The notes under the pieces are model-generated. The model had not been told where the DNA came from. It worked only from the letters and a program-made list of their open reading frames with translations, and searched no databases. Positions 22,789 to 32,166 of a stretch of 64,000 nt of DNA are shown in pieces. The stretch is from NCBI GenBank assembly GCA_034423115.1, contig DAOUJD010000083.1, positions 30,705 through 94,704 on the forward strand, in the 5' to 3' direction. This DNA is from Bin87 sp034423115 (GTDB lineage Bacteria; Chloroflexota; Dehalococcoidia; Lucifugimonadales; UBA3495). A program made the translations under genes and the position numbers. Every line of letters starts with the position of its first letter. Position 1 is the stretch's first letter.

Positions 22789-25332
22789 TCAGGCATCCCG
22801 ACGGCGCAGCGCATACCAGAGCAGCGGGAAGCGAACGGCGTGCCACGCATCCGCGACTTGGTTGCCATCGGACAGTTCGTCAAACGAACGGCCCGAATAC
22901 GTGCGCAGCGTATAGGCATCGACGATGCGCTGAATGTCGAATCTATGCTCGGGGAGGGCATCGGCGACCTTTGAACCCCACTGGCGGGGAGTCTGGTGTT
23001 GCGCGGGAGCCAAAGCGGCGAATCTGCCCAACCGCCGTAGACGCTTGTAGGTGACCGACGCGTCCCGAGGGGTTGCCAGCAGCAGGCGCCAGGCCAGCCA
23101 ACCGGAGCCCAACACCAGCAACGTAGCGGCGCCGAGACCGATTGCCCAGGGCAGTGCGGCGCGGACGGCGTTCCAAAGCGCGGTCGTTGGGTTTTCCGGT
23201 GTCGGCAGGTTGTTGGGGTCCAGTGAGAGGTCCGCCTCCTCGCAGTCCTCTTCGATTTCACAGGGCAGGTCGCCTGATCCTCCACTGGCGGCGCTCAGGG
23301 CGGCCATCGCGGCCTGTTCCTCGGGCGGCACCACTATTGGGATCTCCTTGCCGGGGGTTGGCTCGAAGGGTATCCACCCGTAGCCGGGGAAATACACTTC
23401 GGACCATCCGTGGCTGTGACGGTCGGAAACCAGGTACAGGTTCGAGGCGTCCACCAGGTTGCCGGTGGTGTAACCGGTGGTCATGCGGGCAGGAATGTCC
23501 AGGCTGCGCATGAGGACGGTCATGGCCGAGCCGAAATATTCGCTGTAACCCTCCCTGCTTTCAAACAGGAAATGGTCGACGCCGTCGGAGCCGAAGGGGG
23601 GAGGATCGATGGCCAAGTTGTAGGTGATATTGGTTTTCAGCCACGTTTCCACCGCTTTGGCCTTATCGTAAGGATTATCGGCGCCGGCAGTGATTTGGCG
23701 GGCCAGTTCCTCCACCCTCGGCGGCATATCGGGGGGCAACTGGGTATAACGCACCCAGGCCCAGGTCGGATATTCCTGGTTGACCTGCCGCAATTCCTCA
23801 GGGTCGGCAGACGAGACGGACGCGGTCAATTGATATGGGTCGCCGGATTTGGCGTTGCCGCCGGATGCCCGCACCGCCAGCACATCCGGTTGGGCGGGCA
23901 CAATTTCCCCAATAGTTGCGGACACCACGGAGCCGTCGTCTTCTCGTTCGACCGATTCCAACTGGAACGAATTCGGAATGACGGATGCGATATCCTGGTC
24001 AGAGGCGTAAAGATCCATTGCTACTGCCGAGCGCACTCCGGCCACAGCCTGGCGCAACGGCGTTGGCAGGTCGTCGGTTGCGTCGCCCAACCGGGGATTA
24101 ATCACGTAGCGGGGAGAGTCGAAGGTTTCGATGCGAATGTCTCGGTTCGCACCGACGGTCTGGCCGCCGGCGAACAGGCTCCGGCTATCGTACCTGGGGA
24201 TGACCTCAAAGGTTACGTTGAACCGCTCCTGCTCCGGGTCGGGAACGCTGTATTCGGGCTGCCAGCCCGGCTCTTTCAGCACCGTGCCTTCGGACAGCCA
24301 GCCCTCGTGGGTGTAGGTGGGGTAGGAGCGGGCTTTCCAGTACAACGGCACCGCGGAGTTGACCTGCAGCACCGGCGTGTTAGTGGGATTGATGGTGCCC
24401 TGGAAAGCCATGGTATCGCCCCAGATGCGATACGGCAGGGGTCGTCGGGCGGGAAGGCCGGCGAAAAGACGGTTGAAATCCTCCTCCCAGTGGATCAGTG
24501 GCGACCGGGTGAAGTTGTAGACGGCGTTGGCCGGGCCCCACTGGCCTCCGACGGGTATGAGGAACGCGATCAGGATCGCGACGAGGGCCACCAGGACGGT
24601 GTCGCTGGCGGTGAGGATACCGAGGTGCCCGTCGTACACGTGGAAGTCGCGGTCCCAGCGTTGCCTGGTCCGCACCGACTGTACCCAACCGACCAGCAAC
24701 AGGCCGGTGAAGATGTAGATGCCCAGGTAGATGCTGGCGTTTTCGGGCAGGAAGGTAAGGTTGGACAGCAGGCCCAGCGAACCCAGGGCGAATACCCCCC
24801 AGAAGTTCCGGTACCTGAAAAACACCCAGCCGGCCAGGAATCCTGAGAGCCAGGCGGAAATCATGAGGCCGACGGCGAAGGGCAGCGGGTCGACGCTGAT
24901 GCCTTCGTGGCGCGCCGCCAGCACCCAGTCCCAGAGGCGACCGAACAACTCGGCATTGGACGCTATGCGCAGTTCCCAAGGTGCGGAAACGGTCATTTGC
25001 CATATGATGACCCCGGCGCCGATGAGCAAGCCTAGGGGTATCAATGCGGCTCCCCAGAGGCGCACCCTGGCCAGGACCAGCGCGGTGAGTACGGCCAGCA
25101 GGATCGTTACCGCCAGGGCCGGCGTGGGAGCCCAGTCGGCCACTTCCACGGACCACACCACGACGACCATGTTGACTGCCAACAGGCCGGCCGCGATCCA
25201 GCCGTCGGGCGGGCGCAAAACGTACAACACCCACAGTAAACGTTGATATAGCGCCCCTGCCGCCTTGTTGAGGACGCCGCCGTCCGAGATAGGCCGAGCG
25301 AGCGGCGGAGCGGTTGTAGTTGCGGTTACCAT
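22789..25332 (-). CDS. TgpA-like transmembrane transglutaminase-domain protein with Cys-to-Ser change
   Basis: An 847-residue membrane protein: an N-terminal block of about six membrane helices (residues 30-260), an extracytoplasmic region with a transglutaminase-like domain (about 530-690), one more helix (about 725-745, AIGLGAATLLVLGSGWLAWRLLL) and a C-terminal DUF4129-like tail ending LWYALRRRDA. The domain core reads REGYSEYFGSAMTVLMRSL, where active homologues have GYCExFAsAM, so the catalytic Cys is Ser (AGC at 23544-23542). The His (SHGWSEVYFPGYGW) and acidic (FEPTPGK) parts remain. DUF58 and MoxR genes follow upstream in the usual cluster. Confidence 0.85.
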   Translation of the reverse strand: MVTATTTAPPLARPISDGGVLNKAAGALYQRLLWVLYVLRPPDGWIAAGLLAVNMVVVVWSVEVADWAPTPALAVTILLAVLTALVLARVRLWGAALIPLGLLIGAGVIIWQMTVSAPWELRIASNAELFGRLWDWVLAARHEGISVDPLPFAVGLMISAWLSGFLAGWVFFRYRNFWGVFALGSLGLLSNLTFLPENASIYLGIYIFTGLLLVGWVQSVRTRQRWDRDFHVYDGHLGILTASDTVLVALVAILIAFLIPVGGQWGPANAVYNFTRSPLIHWEEDFNRLFAGLPARRPLPYRIWGDTMAFQGTINPTNTPVLQVNSAVPLYWKARSYPTYTHEGWLSEGTVLKEPGWQPEYSVPDPEQERFNVTFEVIPRYDSRSLFAGGQTVGANRDIRIETFDSPRYVINPRLGDATDDLPTPLRQAVAGVRSAVAMDLYASDQDIASVIPNSFQLESVEREDDGSVVSATIGEIVPAQPDVLAVRASGGNAKSGDPYQLTASVSSADPEELRQVNQEYPTWAWVRYTQLPPDMPPRVEELARQITAGADNPYDKAKAVETWLKTNITYNLAIDPPPFGSDGVDHFLFESREGYSEYFGSAMTVLMRSLDIPARMTTGYTTGNLVDASNLYLVSDRHSHGWSEVYFPGYGWIPFEPTPGKEIPIVVPPEEQAAMAALSAASGGSGDLPCEIEEDCEEADLSLDPNNLPTPENPTTALWNAVRAALPWAIGLGAATLLVLGSGWLAWRLLLATPRDASVTYKRLRRLGRFAALAPAQHQTPRQWGSKVADALPEHRFDIQRIVDAYTLRTYSGRSFDELSDGNQVADAWHAVRFPLLWYALRRRDA

Positions 25333-25339
25333 ATCGGGG

Positions 25340-26650
25340 TTACACTACAGCGGGCTGCGCACGTGGGTCGGCGCGAGACACGCCGTTGGCGGAGGGCACG
25401 GTTCGAGGGGTCATGGGTCGGGAAAGGGCCTGGTTGATGTCGTCACCGCGACCCACCAGGTACACCGGAATGTCGTGCTGGGCCAGGTAATCGGCGGTGG
25501 TCTGTCCGGTGGATCCGGTCAGCGCGCTGTTGTCGCCGTCAATGAAAGTCGTCGGGTCGACATAACAAACCGCGACGTTCACACCCTGCCGGCGCATGCC
25601 CACCAGCACGGAAACCCATTCGGGCCGTCGGGACGCCGTGATTATCATGAGGGTGTTGAAACCGGACAGATGGGGACGGAGGTCCTGCAGGAATCGTTCC
25701 AGGGGCAGAGACCCGTCGGCATGGAGTCCCGCCAACGCCTCCATGAGCACACCAAGTTGGGCCGGCCGTCGGTCGGGCCGCAGCATCCAGGTCTCGGCGC
25801 CGTTGGCGGCTAGGCCGGCCGGCGTTGCGGACTCGTCCCAGTGCCGCACCAGGGAAGCGGCGACGGTCACGGCGAGTTCCTCAGTATTGTCCGGTGCCTC
25901 GCCCAGATGGGACCGGCGGTCCATGTCGAGCACGGCCCAGGCCTGAGCGGAGACGCCGATGTCGAACTCCTTGACCATGAGACGGTTCATGCGCGCGGTG
26001 TACGGCCAATGGATGCGCCGCAGGCTGTCGCCGTGGGCGTAATCGCGCACCGTGGACGATTCCGGCGTGATCGCGGGTGTGCGACGGGAGAAAACGCTGT
26101 CGCTGGGCAGGTTGGCGAAACGTTGGTCGAGATCGGGGAGCGGCACGGTTTGCGGGAGAACCGTGAACGTCTGATAGTCGAGGTAAGTGCGGGTCAGGCG
26201 GAAGAGGCCGAACGGGTCCCGGGCGGTGATACGCAACCGACCGGTGCGATAGACGCCACGTCGAGAGAGGTAGGTCGCGATGCGGAAGGACCGGAGTTGT
26301 CCCTTGATGAGCGATACGGTTCGCCCGCCGGGGAAGGGCAGGTCGGTGTCCTCAACGATTTCCAGCCAGGACTTGGGCAGCCGAGTGTGGTTCACCAGTT
26401 GGATCTGGCCGTCCAGGTATTCGCCGATGTGCCCGCGGGTGCCGACGCGGAACAGGCGCACTTCCAGCCCTCTGAGGTTCAGCCATGCCCAACCGTAGCC
26501 GATGGTCACCAGGGCGATCAGGGTGAACAGCAGCCGGTAGAAAAACGGGAAGCCCGTGCCGGTGGCGTAGAACAACACGGCCAGGATCAGCAGGCCGAAG
26601 AGGATCTTGCGCCGGTGCTCGCTGATGGACTTACGGATTGTTTGACGCAT
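25340..26650 (-). CDS. DUF58 domain membrane protein
   Basis: About 436 residues from ATG 26650 (a TTG at 26680 is in frame; neither has a good Shine-Dalgarno sequence). Two membrane helices near the N-terminus (about 15-55) precede a beta region and the DUF58 domain with its signature STVRDYAHGDSLRRIHWPYTAR followed by MVKEFD and a vWA-like fold. DUF58 proteins partner MoxR ATPases and TgpA-like transglutaminases; the cluster is linked to envelope or periplasmic protein maturation in several phyla. It ends 7 bp before the transglutaminase start and begins 44 bp after MoxR, so the three genes form an operon. Confidence 0.9.
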   Translation of the reverse strand: MRQTIRKSISEHRRKILFGLLILAVLFYATGTGFPFFYRLLFTLIALVTIGYGWAWLNLRGLEVRLFRVGTRGHIGEYLDGQIQLVNHTRLPKSWLEIVEDTDLPFPGGRTVSLIKGQLRSFRIATYLSRRGVYRTGRLRITARDPFGLFRLTRTYLDYQTFTVLPQTVPLPDLDQRFANLPSDSVFSRRTPAITPESSTVRDYAHGDSLRRIHWPYTARMNRLMVKEFDIGVSAQAWAVLDMDRRSHLGEAPDNTEELAVTVAASLVRHWDESATPAGLAANGAETWMLRPDRRPAQLGVLMEALAGLHADGSLPLERFLQDLRPHLSGFNTLMIITASRRPEWVSVLVGMRRQGVNVAVCYVDPTTFIDGDNSALTGSTGQTTADYLAQHDIPVYLVGRGDDINQALSRPMTPRTVPSANGVSRADPRAQPAVV

Positions 26651-26694
26651 CTTGCGATCTGAGTGAATGGGGAAGGCCAATGGACGATGGGCGC

Positions 26695-27687
26695 TTATCC
26701 GGCTCCCGGGACGGCCACGGTATTGAGAACCTCGGACACCAGGCGCTCGGGCCGGACGCCGCGCATGCGGGCCGCCGGGGTCAGCACGACACGATGGGCC
26801 AACACGGGGACTGCCAACTCCTTGATATCGTCGGGGAGCACGTAGTCGCGACCGCGTATCATCGCGAGGGCGCGTCCGGTTCGGAACAGTCCCAGGGATG
26901 CGCGCGGCGATGCTCCCAGCGCGGCATCCTGGTGGGACCGGGTCGCCTCGGATAGCGACACCAGGTACTCGCGCACCAGGGTATCAACATACACACTCTG
27001 CGCGGCCTGCTGCAGGAGGATCACCTCCTCGGGCGTTGCCACCGCCTCCAGTTCCTGAATCGGATGCGAAAATTCCTGCTGGGCGATGATGGTCATTTCC
27101 TCGTTGAACATGGGGTAGCCCACGTTGATTCGCATCAGGAACCGGTCCAACTGGGCTTCGGGCAACGGGAATGTTCCCTCGTACTCGATGGAGTTCTGGG
27201 TGGCGATGACCAGGAACGGAGCCGGCAACTGGTGGGTGACGCCGTCCACCGTGACCTGGCGCTCCTCCATTGCCTCCAGCAGAGCCGATTGGGTTTTCGG
27301 AGTAGCGCGGTTGATCTCGTCGGCGAGAACCAACTGGGCCGAAATGGGGCCGGACCTGAAGTTGAAATCGCCGGTACCCTGGTTGTAAACGGAAACACCG
27401 GTAACGTCGCTGGGCAGCAGGTCGGGAGTGAACTGTATGCGGGAGAAAGTGCCGCCGATGGACACCGCGAGGGAGCGCGCCAGCATGGTCTTGCCCACGC
27501 CGGGAACGTCCTCTACCAGGATATGTCCGTCGGCGATCAGGGCGGCGAGGGCCTGTTCGATGACGTCGTTCTTGCCAATGATAACGTTGGCTACGTTGTC
27601 CGCGATGCGATGAGCGACCGCGGTGGCTTCAACAACGGTCTGAGAGACCCCCATCGCGTTGGTTTCAATGGTGTTCTGTACTGCCAT
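26695..27687 (-). CDS. MoxR family AAA+ ATPase
   Basis: A 330-residue AAA+ ATPase of the MoxR group. Walker A is EDVPGVGKTMLARSLA, Walker B LVLADEINRATPKTQSALLEAMEE, sensor 1 FLVIATQNSIEYEGTFPLPEAQLDRF, and the sensor 2 region lies near SPRASLGLFRTGRA. MoxR ATPases act as chaperones that insert cofactors or metals or assemble complexes, often through vWA-type partners; the downstream DUF58 protein is the obvious partner. First gene of the MoxR-DUF58-transglutaminase operon. Confidence 0.93.
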   Translation of the reverse strand: MAVQNTIETNAMGVSQTVVEATAVAHRIADNVANVIIGKNDVIEQALAALIADGHILVEDVPGVGKTMLARSLAVSIGGTFSRIQFTPDLLPSDVTGVSVYNQGTGDFNFRSGPISAQLVLADEINRATPKTQSALLEAMEERQVTVDGVTHQLPAPFLVIATQNSIEYEGTFPLPEAQLDRFLMRINVGYPMFNEEMTIIAQQEFSHPIQELEAVATPEEVILLQQAAQSVYVDTLVREYLVSLSEATRSHQDAALGASPRASLGLFRTGRALAMIRGRDYVLPDDIKELAVPVLAHRVVLTPAARMRGVRPERLVSEVLNTVAVPGAG

Positions 27688-27788
27688 TTACCCGCCAAGT
27701 CCGGTGATTATGTGCAGTTTAGCACAGGATTCATCACTGCAAACCAGCGCGGAGGGAATCGGGAGATGAGCGCGCGGGACGACGGAAG

Positions 27789-28517
27789 TCAGCGGTTTCG
27801 CAGCCCCGGAAGGCCGAGTCTGCGCTCGGTCCCGTTGGCAATCCGGCGGATGTTGTCCCGGTGCTGCCAGATGATGAGCGCGCCGCCCACGAAGGCGTAC
27901 AGCGTGTACAGCTGGTGGTGCCCGATGGCGAAGGTCAGCGCAAGGCTGATCAACGCGACGGCCAGGGTGCCGACGATGCTGCCCAGCGACAGGATTCGCG
28001 TGGAGAGCGTAACCACCAGGAAAAGGGCTCCGCCGGCTACCGCCACCCACGGAGCCATCACGGACAGGCCGCCGAATCCCGGCATGATGCCGCGGCCGCC
28101 GCGGAATCCCAAGTACACCGGCCAGTTGTGTCCGCAGAGGGCAATCAAAGCGGCGCCAACCTCAACCTCCACGGACCCGGAGACGCTGCGGGCCAAAAGC
28201 ACGATGAGCACCGCCTTGCCGGCGTCGAGCACGAAAACCAGGGCCGCAGCCTTGCCGCCGGCGGTGCGCAGGATGTTGGACATGCCGGTACGCCCGCTGC
28301 CGAAATTCCGAATGTCCTCGCCCATCACGAGGTCGACCAGCATGTAACCCCAAGACAGCGACCCCACCAGGTACGCCAACACCCATACGGACACCAACCG
28401 GGCCACGGGCGAAAGCTGCGGAGCAAACAACAGGAGAACCACGGCGGCCCCGCAGAGCAGGGGCGTAGCCGTGAGCATCGCCCACGAGGCGGGGCTTGCC
28501 CGGCGCGTTGGCGTCAT
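27789..28517 (-). CDS. plsY: Glycerol-3-phosphate acyltransferase PlsY
   Basis: A 242-residue membrane acyltransferase that transfers the acyl group from acyl-phosphate to glycerol-3-phosphate, the first step of phospholipid synthesis. Family motifs are VGSLSWGYMLVD, the glycine-rich DIRNFGSGRTGMSNILRTAG, ALCGHNWPVYLGFRGGRGIM, and IIWQHRDNIRRIANGTERRLG. An N-terminal helix adds about 40 residues compared with the usual 200. Its start overlaps the der stop by 4 bp (ATGA), a common der-plsY arrangement. Confidence 0.92.
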   Translation of the reverse strand: MTPTRRASPASWAMLTATPLLCGAAVVLLLFAPQLSPVARLVSVWVLAYLVGSLSWGYMLVDLVMGEDIRNFGSGRTGMSNILRTAGGKAAALVFVLDAGKAVLIVLLARSVSGSVEVEVGAALIALCGHNWPVYLGFRGGRGIMPGFGGLSVMAPWVAVAGGALFLVVTLSTRILSLGSIVGTLAVALISLALTFAIGHHQLYTLYAFVGGALIIWQHRDNIRRIANGTERRLGLPGLRNR

Positions 28518-30085
28518 CGTGTGTTTCTGGACCCCCGGGGTGCGCGGTTGCGGATGCCAGAACGGGGGGTGCGTTCGTCCCGGTCGGGCCGGAAGATCAT
28601 GCGAAGGTGGGTGCGGTCAAACCCGAAACGGTCGCGGATCTTGTTTTCCAGGTAGCGTCGGTACGAGAAATGCACCAGCTTGGGGTCGTTCACGCTGAAC
28701 GCGAACGTCGGCGGGTTGACCCCCACCTGCCGCACCCGACGGATGCGCAGACGGTTGCGGATGTTGCCGCGCTGGGACGGCGGAGAGTGCATGGACACGG
28801 CGTCGGCCAGCAGGTACTGCAACTCGCGGAACGGCACCCGTTTCTGGCGTTCCTCCCACAGCGACAGGGCGGTATCCAGCAGGTCCTCGATGCCCTCGCC
28901 CGTCAGCGCCGACGTGAAGCACACGGGGACGTAGGACATGAAGTGCAGGCGTTCCTGGACGCGGTGCAGGCTGCGCTCCATCCGGAAACGGTTGCGGTTC
29001 ACCAGGTCCCACTTGTTGACCACCACGATGAGGCCGCGGCTGGTGTCCCAGGCCAGGCCGGCGATGTGGGCGTCCTGGGAGGTGGCGAGTTCCGTGGCGT
29101 CGGTTATCAGCAGGGTGATGTCGCTGCGCCGCACCGCGTTGACGGCGCGGAGGACGCTGTAGCGTTCGATACCGCGTTCCACCTGTCCTGGCCGGCGGAT
29201 TCCCGCCGTGTCAACGAGGGTGATGACGTGGTCGCGGTATTCAATCTCTGTATCCAGGGCGTCGCGGGTGGTACCAGCCACCGGGCTGACGATGCTGCGC
29301 TCTTCGCCGATGATGGTGTTGGTCAGCAGCGATTTGCCCACGTTCGTTCGCCCAACGATGGCAAGGCGCATTTCGGTCGGCGGCGCGGGAACCTCATCGG
29401 CTTCGCTTTCGGCCCCGTCAGCATCCTCGTCAACATCGTCCGGCCAGTAATCGACGCCGTCGATGGCCGCTGCTTCCTCGATGTCCCACAGTTCGGCGAG
29501 TTCGGGGGCGGGCAGCAACTGGATCACACGATCCAGCAGGTCGTAGATTCCATAGTTGTGGTAGGCGGAGACGAACGCCGTGTCGGTCATGCCCAGGGCG
29601 TAAAACTCGCTGGCGGCCAGCTCACGGTTGTCGTTGTCTACCTTGTTGACGGCCAGGATCACCGGCTTGTCGGTGCGCCTGAGCCGCTGGGCCACGGCCT
29701 CGTCGGTCGCGGTCATGCCCTGTATGGCGTCGGTGAGGAATATGATGAGATCGGCGGCGCCCATCGCCATGTCCGCCTGCTCCTGGACGCGGCCCAGAAT
29801 ATGACCCTCCGGGTCATCCTCCAATCCGCCGGTATCCACCAGCAGGAACGGCATGCCCTTCCATGAGGCTCGGGAGATCAAACGGTCGCGGGTGGTGCCG
29901 GCCACCTCGGACACGATGGCGTGCCGGCGGGAAAGGACGCGGTTGAACAGCGAGGACTTGCCGACGTTGGGTCTGCCGATAATGGCAACCATGGGAGTCG
30001 AGTCGCTGACTGCCCTGCGCTCAGGCGGAGCGACCAATGAGTAGTTTTCGGGATCGACAGTCGTGGTGTCGTCAATGGTCGTCAT
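28514..30085 (-). CDS. der: Ribosome-assembly GTPase Der (EngA)
   Basis: A 523-residue double GTPase needed for 50S subunit assembly. Domain 1 has VAIIGRPNVGKSSLFNRV, DTGG and NKVD; domain 2 has LAIVGRTNVGKSLLTNTII, DTAGIRRPG and NKWD; a KH-like domain ends with VHFSYRRYLENKIRDRFGF. A 30-residue N-terminal and a roughly 30-residue Arg-rich C-terminal extension make it longer than the usual 440-490. An acidic linker (DDVDEDADGAESEADEV) joins the G domains. It is divergent from selB, with a likely extended -10 at 30159-30167. Confidence 0.95.
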   Translation of the reverse strand: MTTIDDTTTVDPENYSLVAPPERRAVSDSTPMVAIIGRPNVGKSSLFNRVLSRRHAIVSEVAGTTRDRLISRASWKGMPFLLVDTGGLEDDPEGHILGRVQEQADMAMGAADLIIFLTDAIQGMTATDEAVAQRLRRTDKPVILAVNKVDNDNRELAASEFYALGMTDTAFVSAYHNYGIYDLLDRVIQLLPAPELAELWDIEEAAAIDGVDYWPDDVDEDADGAESEADEVPAPPTEMRLAIVGRTNVGKSLLTNTIIGEERSIVSPVAGTTRDALDTEIEYRDHVITLVDTAGIRRPGQVERGIERYSVLRAVNAVRRSDITLLITDATELATSQDAHIAGLAWDTSRGLIVVVNKWDLVNRNRFRMERSLHRVQERLHFMSYVPVCFTSALTGEGIEDLLDTALSLWEERQKRVPFRELQYLLADAVSMHSPPSQRGNIRNRLRIRRVRQVGVNPPTFAFSVNDPKLVHFSYRRYLENKIRDRFGFDRTHLRMIFRPDRDERTPRSGIRNRAPRGSRNTR

Positions 30086-30158
30086 GGTGAACGGTCACTA
30101 GGTGGGGGAGATGCACGGACGTATGGCGTCCGTTGGAATCGATAACCTGCTGTTGCCA

Positions 30159-30167
30159 ACTATACCA
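30159..30167 (-). promoter_or_regulatory. Extended -10 element for der
   Basis: On the minus strand this reads TGGTATAGT, fitting TGnTATAAT closely, about 75 bp before the der start. The 30086-30258 stretch otherwise holds no gene; a 7-bp hairpin ACGGACG/CGTCCGT lies within it at 30114-30132. Confidence 0.4.
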
Positions 30168-30206
30168 CTCAAGTATATCGCAAGGATGGTAGCTGGCCGG
30201 CCCGTG

Positions 30207-30215
30207 TGGTATCGT
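30207..30215 (+). promoter_or_regulatory. Possible extended -10 element for selB
   Basis: TGGTATCGT lies 43 bp before the selB ATG and has the TGnTAnnnT form. Weaker than the der element. Confidence 0.3.
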
Positions 30216-30258
30216 TTGCGCCAACACGGCAAAAACCACCAGTCCCACACGGATCGCC

Positions 30259-32124
30259 ATGTACGTCATTGGAACAGCCGGCCACGTTGACCACGGTAAA
30301 TCGACCCTGGTCAAGGCCCTCACCGACATTGATCCCGACCGCCTCCCGGAAGAAAAAGAACGGGAGATGACCGTCGATCTGGGGTTTGCGTGGATGACGC
30401 TACCCAGCGGGCGTGAGGTCAGCATCGTCGACGTGCCCGGGCACGAGCGTTTCATCAAGAATATGCTGGCCGGAGTGGGGGCGATTGACCTGGCGCTGCT
30501 GATCGTCGCCGCCGACGAGAGCGTCATGCCCCAAACCAGGGAGCACCTGGCAATACTCGATTTGCTCCGCATCCGGCGGGGCTTGGTGGTCATCACCAAG
30601 ACCGACCTGGTCGACGAGGAACTGGTTGAGTTGGTCAAGGCGGAGGTCGAGGACGTCTTGGAGGACACCGCTTTTGGCGGCTGCCAGATGGTGGCCGTGT
30701 CGGCGTACACCGGCGATGGCATTGACGAGCTCAAATCCACCATCGACGAGATACTGAACGACACCGAATCGCGCCGTGACCTCGGTCGCCCGCGCCTGCC
30801 GGTGGACCGTTGCTTCACCGTGAGCGGGTTCGGCACGGTGGTCACCGGCACCTTGATTGACGGTTCCGTTGCCGTGGGCCAGCAGATAGAACTCGCTCCC
30901 TCGGGCACGCGCGCCCGCATCCGGGGGTTGCAGAGCCACAAGTCGCGGCTGGATGCCGCCGCGCCGGGCATCAGGCTGGCGCTGAACCTGTCCGGGATCT
31001 CACGGGACGAAGTGCTGCGGGGCGAGGTGTTGACCAACCCGGGCTGGCTGCGGCCCACCCGTCGCTTCGACGCCAATGTCCGCATGGTCAAAGGCGCGCC
31101 GCACGCGCTGAAGCACAACGAAGGCGTCACGTTCCATCTGTTCACCAGCGAGACCACCGCCCGCGTCCGTTTGCTGGACGCCGACCGTCTGCAGCCCGGC
31201 ACTGAGGGATGGGTGCAGGTGCTGCTGGACGAGCCGATTCCCATGGTCAAGGGCGACTTTTTCGTGCTGCGCTCGTCGGAAGACACACTGGGCGGAGGCC
31301 AGATCGCCGACCCGAACCCGACGCGGCGACACCGCCGGTTCGTTCCAGAGGTACTGGAACGCCTGACCATGCTGGACGCCGGCGCCAGCGAGGACGTGAT
31401 TTTCACCGTGGCCGACCAGATGGGGCCGTGCGACCTGCGCACGTTGTCCCAACGGTCGAACCTTGCGGACGAGGAAGTCCTGGAGCGTCTGGGTGCGCTG
31501 GTTGAGTCCGGCGACGTGGTGGCCCTCGGCGAGATGGGGTCCCAGAACGATGCGGTAGTGTATTCCCAACGAGGTTGGGACATCCTGCGCAACCAGGCCC
31601 AGATCGCGCTGCAGGCGTACCACAACCAGTACCCGTTGCGGCGGGGCGCGCCACCACAGGAATTGCGCAGCCGCCTCCGGGTCTCCCAGCCCGTTTACCT
31701 GCGAGCGGCGGCCCGGCTGGCCGAAGAAGGCGTGGTAGTGGACGATGATGGACTGGTGCGCACGCTGGACCACCAGGTGGAACTCAGCGAACAGCAGCAG
31801 GCCGCCGTGGCGACCTACCTGTCGGAACTTGCCGGAGAGCCCTGGTCGCCGCCGACCGATCGGCCCGTGGATCCGGAGCTATTGGCGTACCTGCAGGAAA
31901 AGGGCGATGTGGTGAAAGTCAACGAGACCGTCGTGTTCACCACGGAGGCCTACGACGACATGCTCGGCCGCATTGTGGCGCACCTGCAAGAGAATGGCAG
32001 CGTGACGGTGGCCGCCGCCCGGGAGATATTCGGAACCAGCCGCAAGTACGTACTGCCGCTGCTGGAGTACCTGGACCAACAGCGCATAACCCGGCGCGTG
32101 GGTGACGAGCGCGTGTTAAGGTGA
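30259..32124 (+). CDS. selB: Selenocysteine-specific elongation factor SelB
   Basis: A 621-residue SelB that delivers Sec-tRNA(Sec) to UGA codons carrying a SECIS element. The GTPase domain has GTAGHVDHGKSTLVKAL, DVPGHERFIKNM and TKTD. The switch region EKEREMTVDLGFAW replaces the EF-Tu version as expected for SelB. Domains 2-3 (PVDRCFTVSGFGTVVTGTL and later) and four winged-helix repeats at the C-terminus follow (about 370-621, ending with GTSRKYVLPLLEYLDQQRITRRVGD, the SECIS-binding wing). No selA, selD or tRNA-Sec is seen in the window. The protease module begins 42 bp downstream. Confidence 0.94.
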   Translation: MYVIGTAGHVDHGKSTLVKALTDIDPDRLPEEKEREMTVDLGFAWMTLPSGREVSIVDVPGHERFIKNMLAGVGAIDLALLIVAADESVMPQTREHLAILDLLRIRRGLVVITKTDLVDEELVELVKAEVEDVLEDTAFGGCQMVAVSAYTGDGIDELKSTIDEILNDTESRRDLGRPRLPVDRCFTVSGFGTVVTGTLIDGSVAVGQQIELAPSGTRARIRGLQSHKSRLDAAAPGIRLALNLSGISRDEVLRGEVLTNPGWLRPTRRFDANVRMVKGAPHALKHNEGVTFHLFTSETTARVRLLDADRLQPGTEGWVQVLLDEPIPMVKGDFFVLRSSEDTLGGGQIADPNPTRRHRRFVPEVLERLTMLDAGASEDVIFTVADQMGPCDLRTLSQRSNLADEEVLERLGALVESGDVVALGEMGSQNDAVVYSQRGWDILRNQAQIALQAYHNQYPLRRGAPPQELRSRLRVSQPVYLRAAARLAEEGVVVDDDGLVRTLDHQVELSEQQQAAVATYLSELAGEPWSPPTDRPVDPELLAYLQEKGDVVKVNETVVFTTEAYDDMLGRIVAHLQENGSVTVAAAREIFGTSRKYVLPLLEYLDQQRITRRVGDERVLR

Positions 32125-32166
32125 CCTCGACCGCGTTAGATGGCCTCGGCGGAGGAGGAGGGAGCG

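Noticed and set aside
23410..24846. Long plus-strand frame of 478 codons opposite the transglutaminase gene
   Set aside because: Antisense shadow in GC-rich DNA; the minus-strand protein is clearly the real one.
30086..30258. Possible tRNA-Sec between der and selB
   Set aside because: Checked because selC can lie near selB; no cloverleaf, T arm or TCA anticodon arm could be folded.
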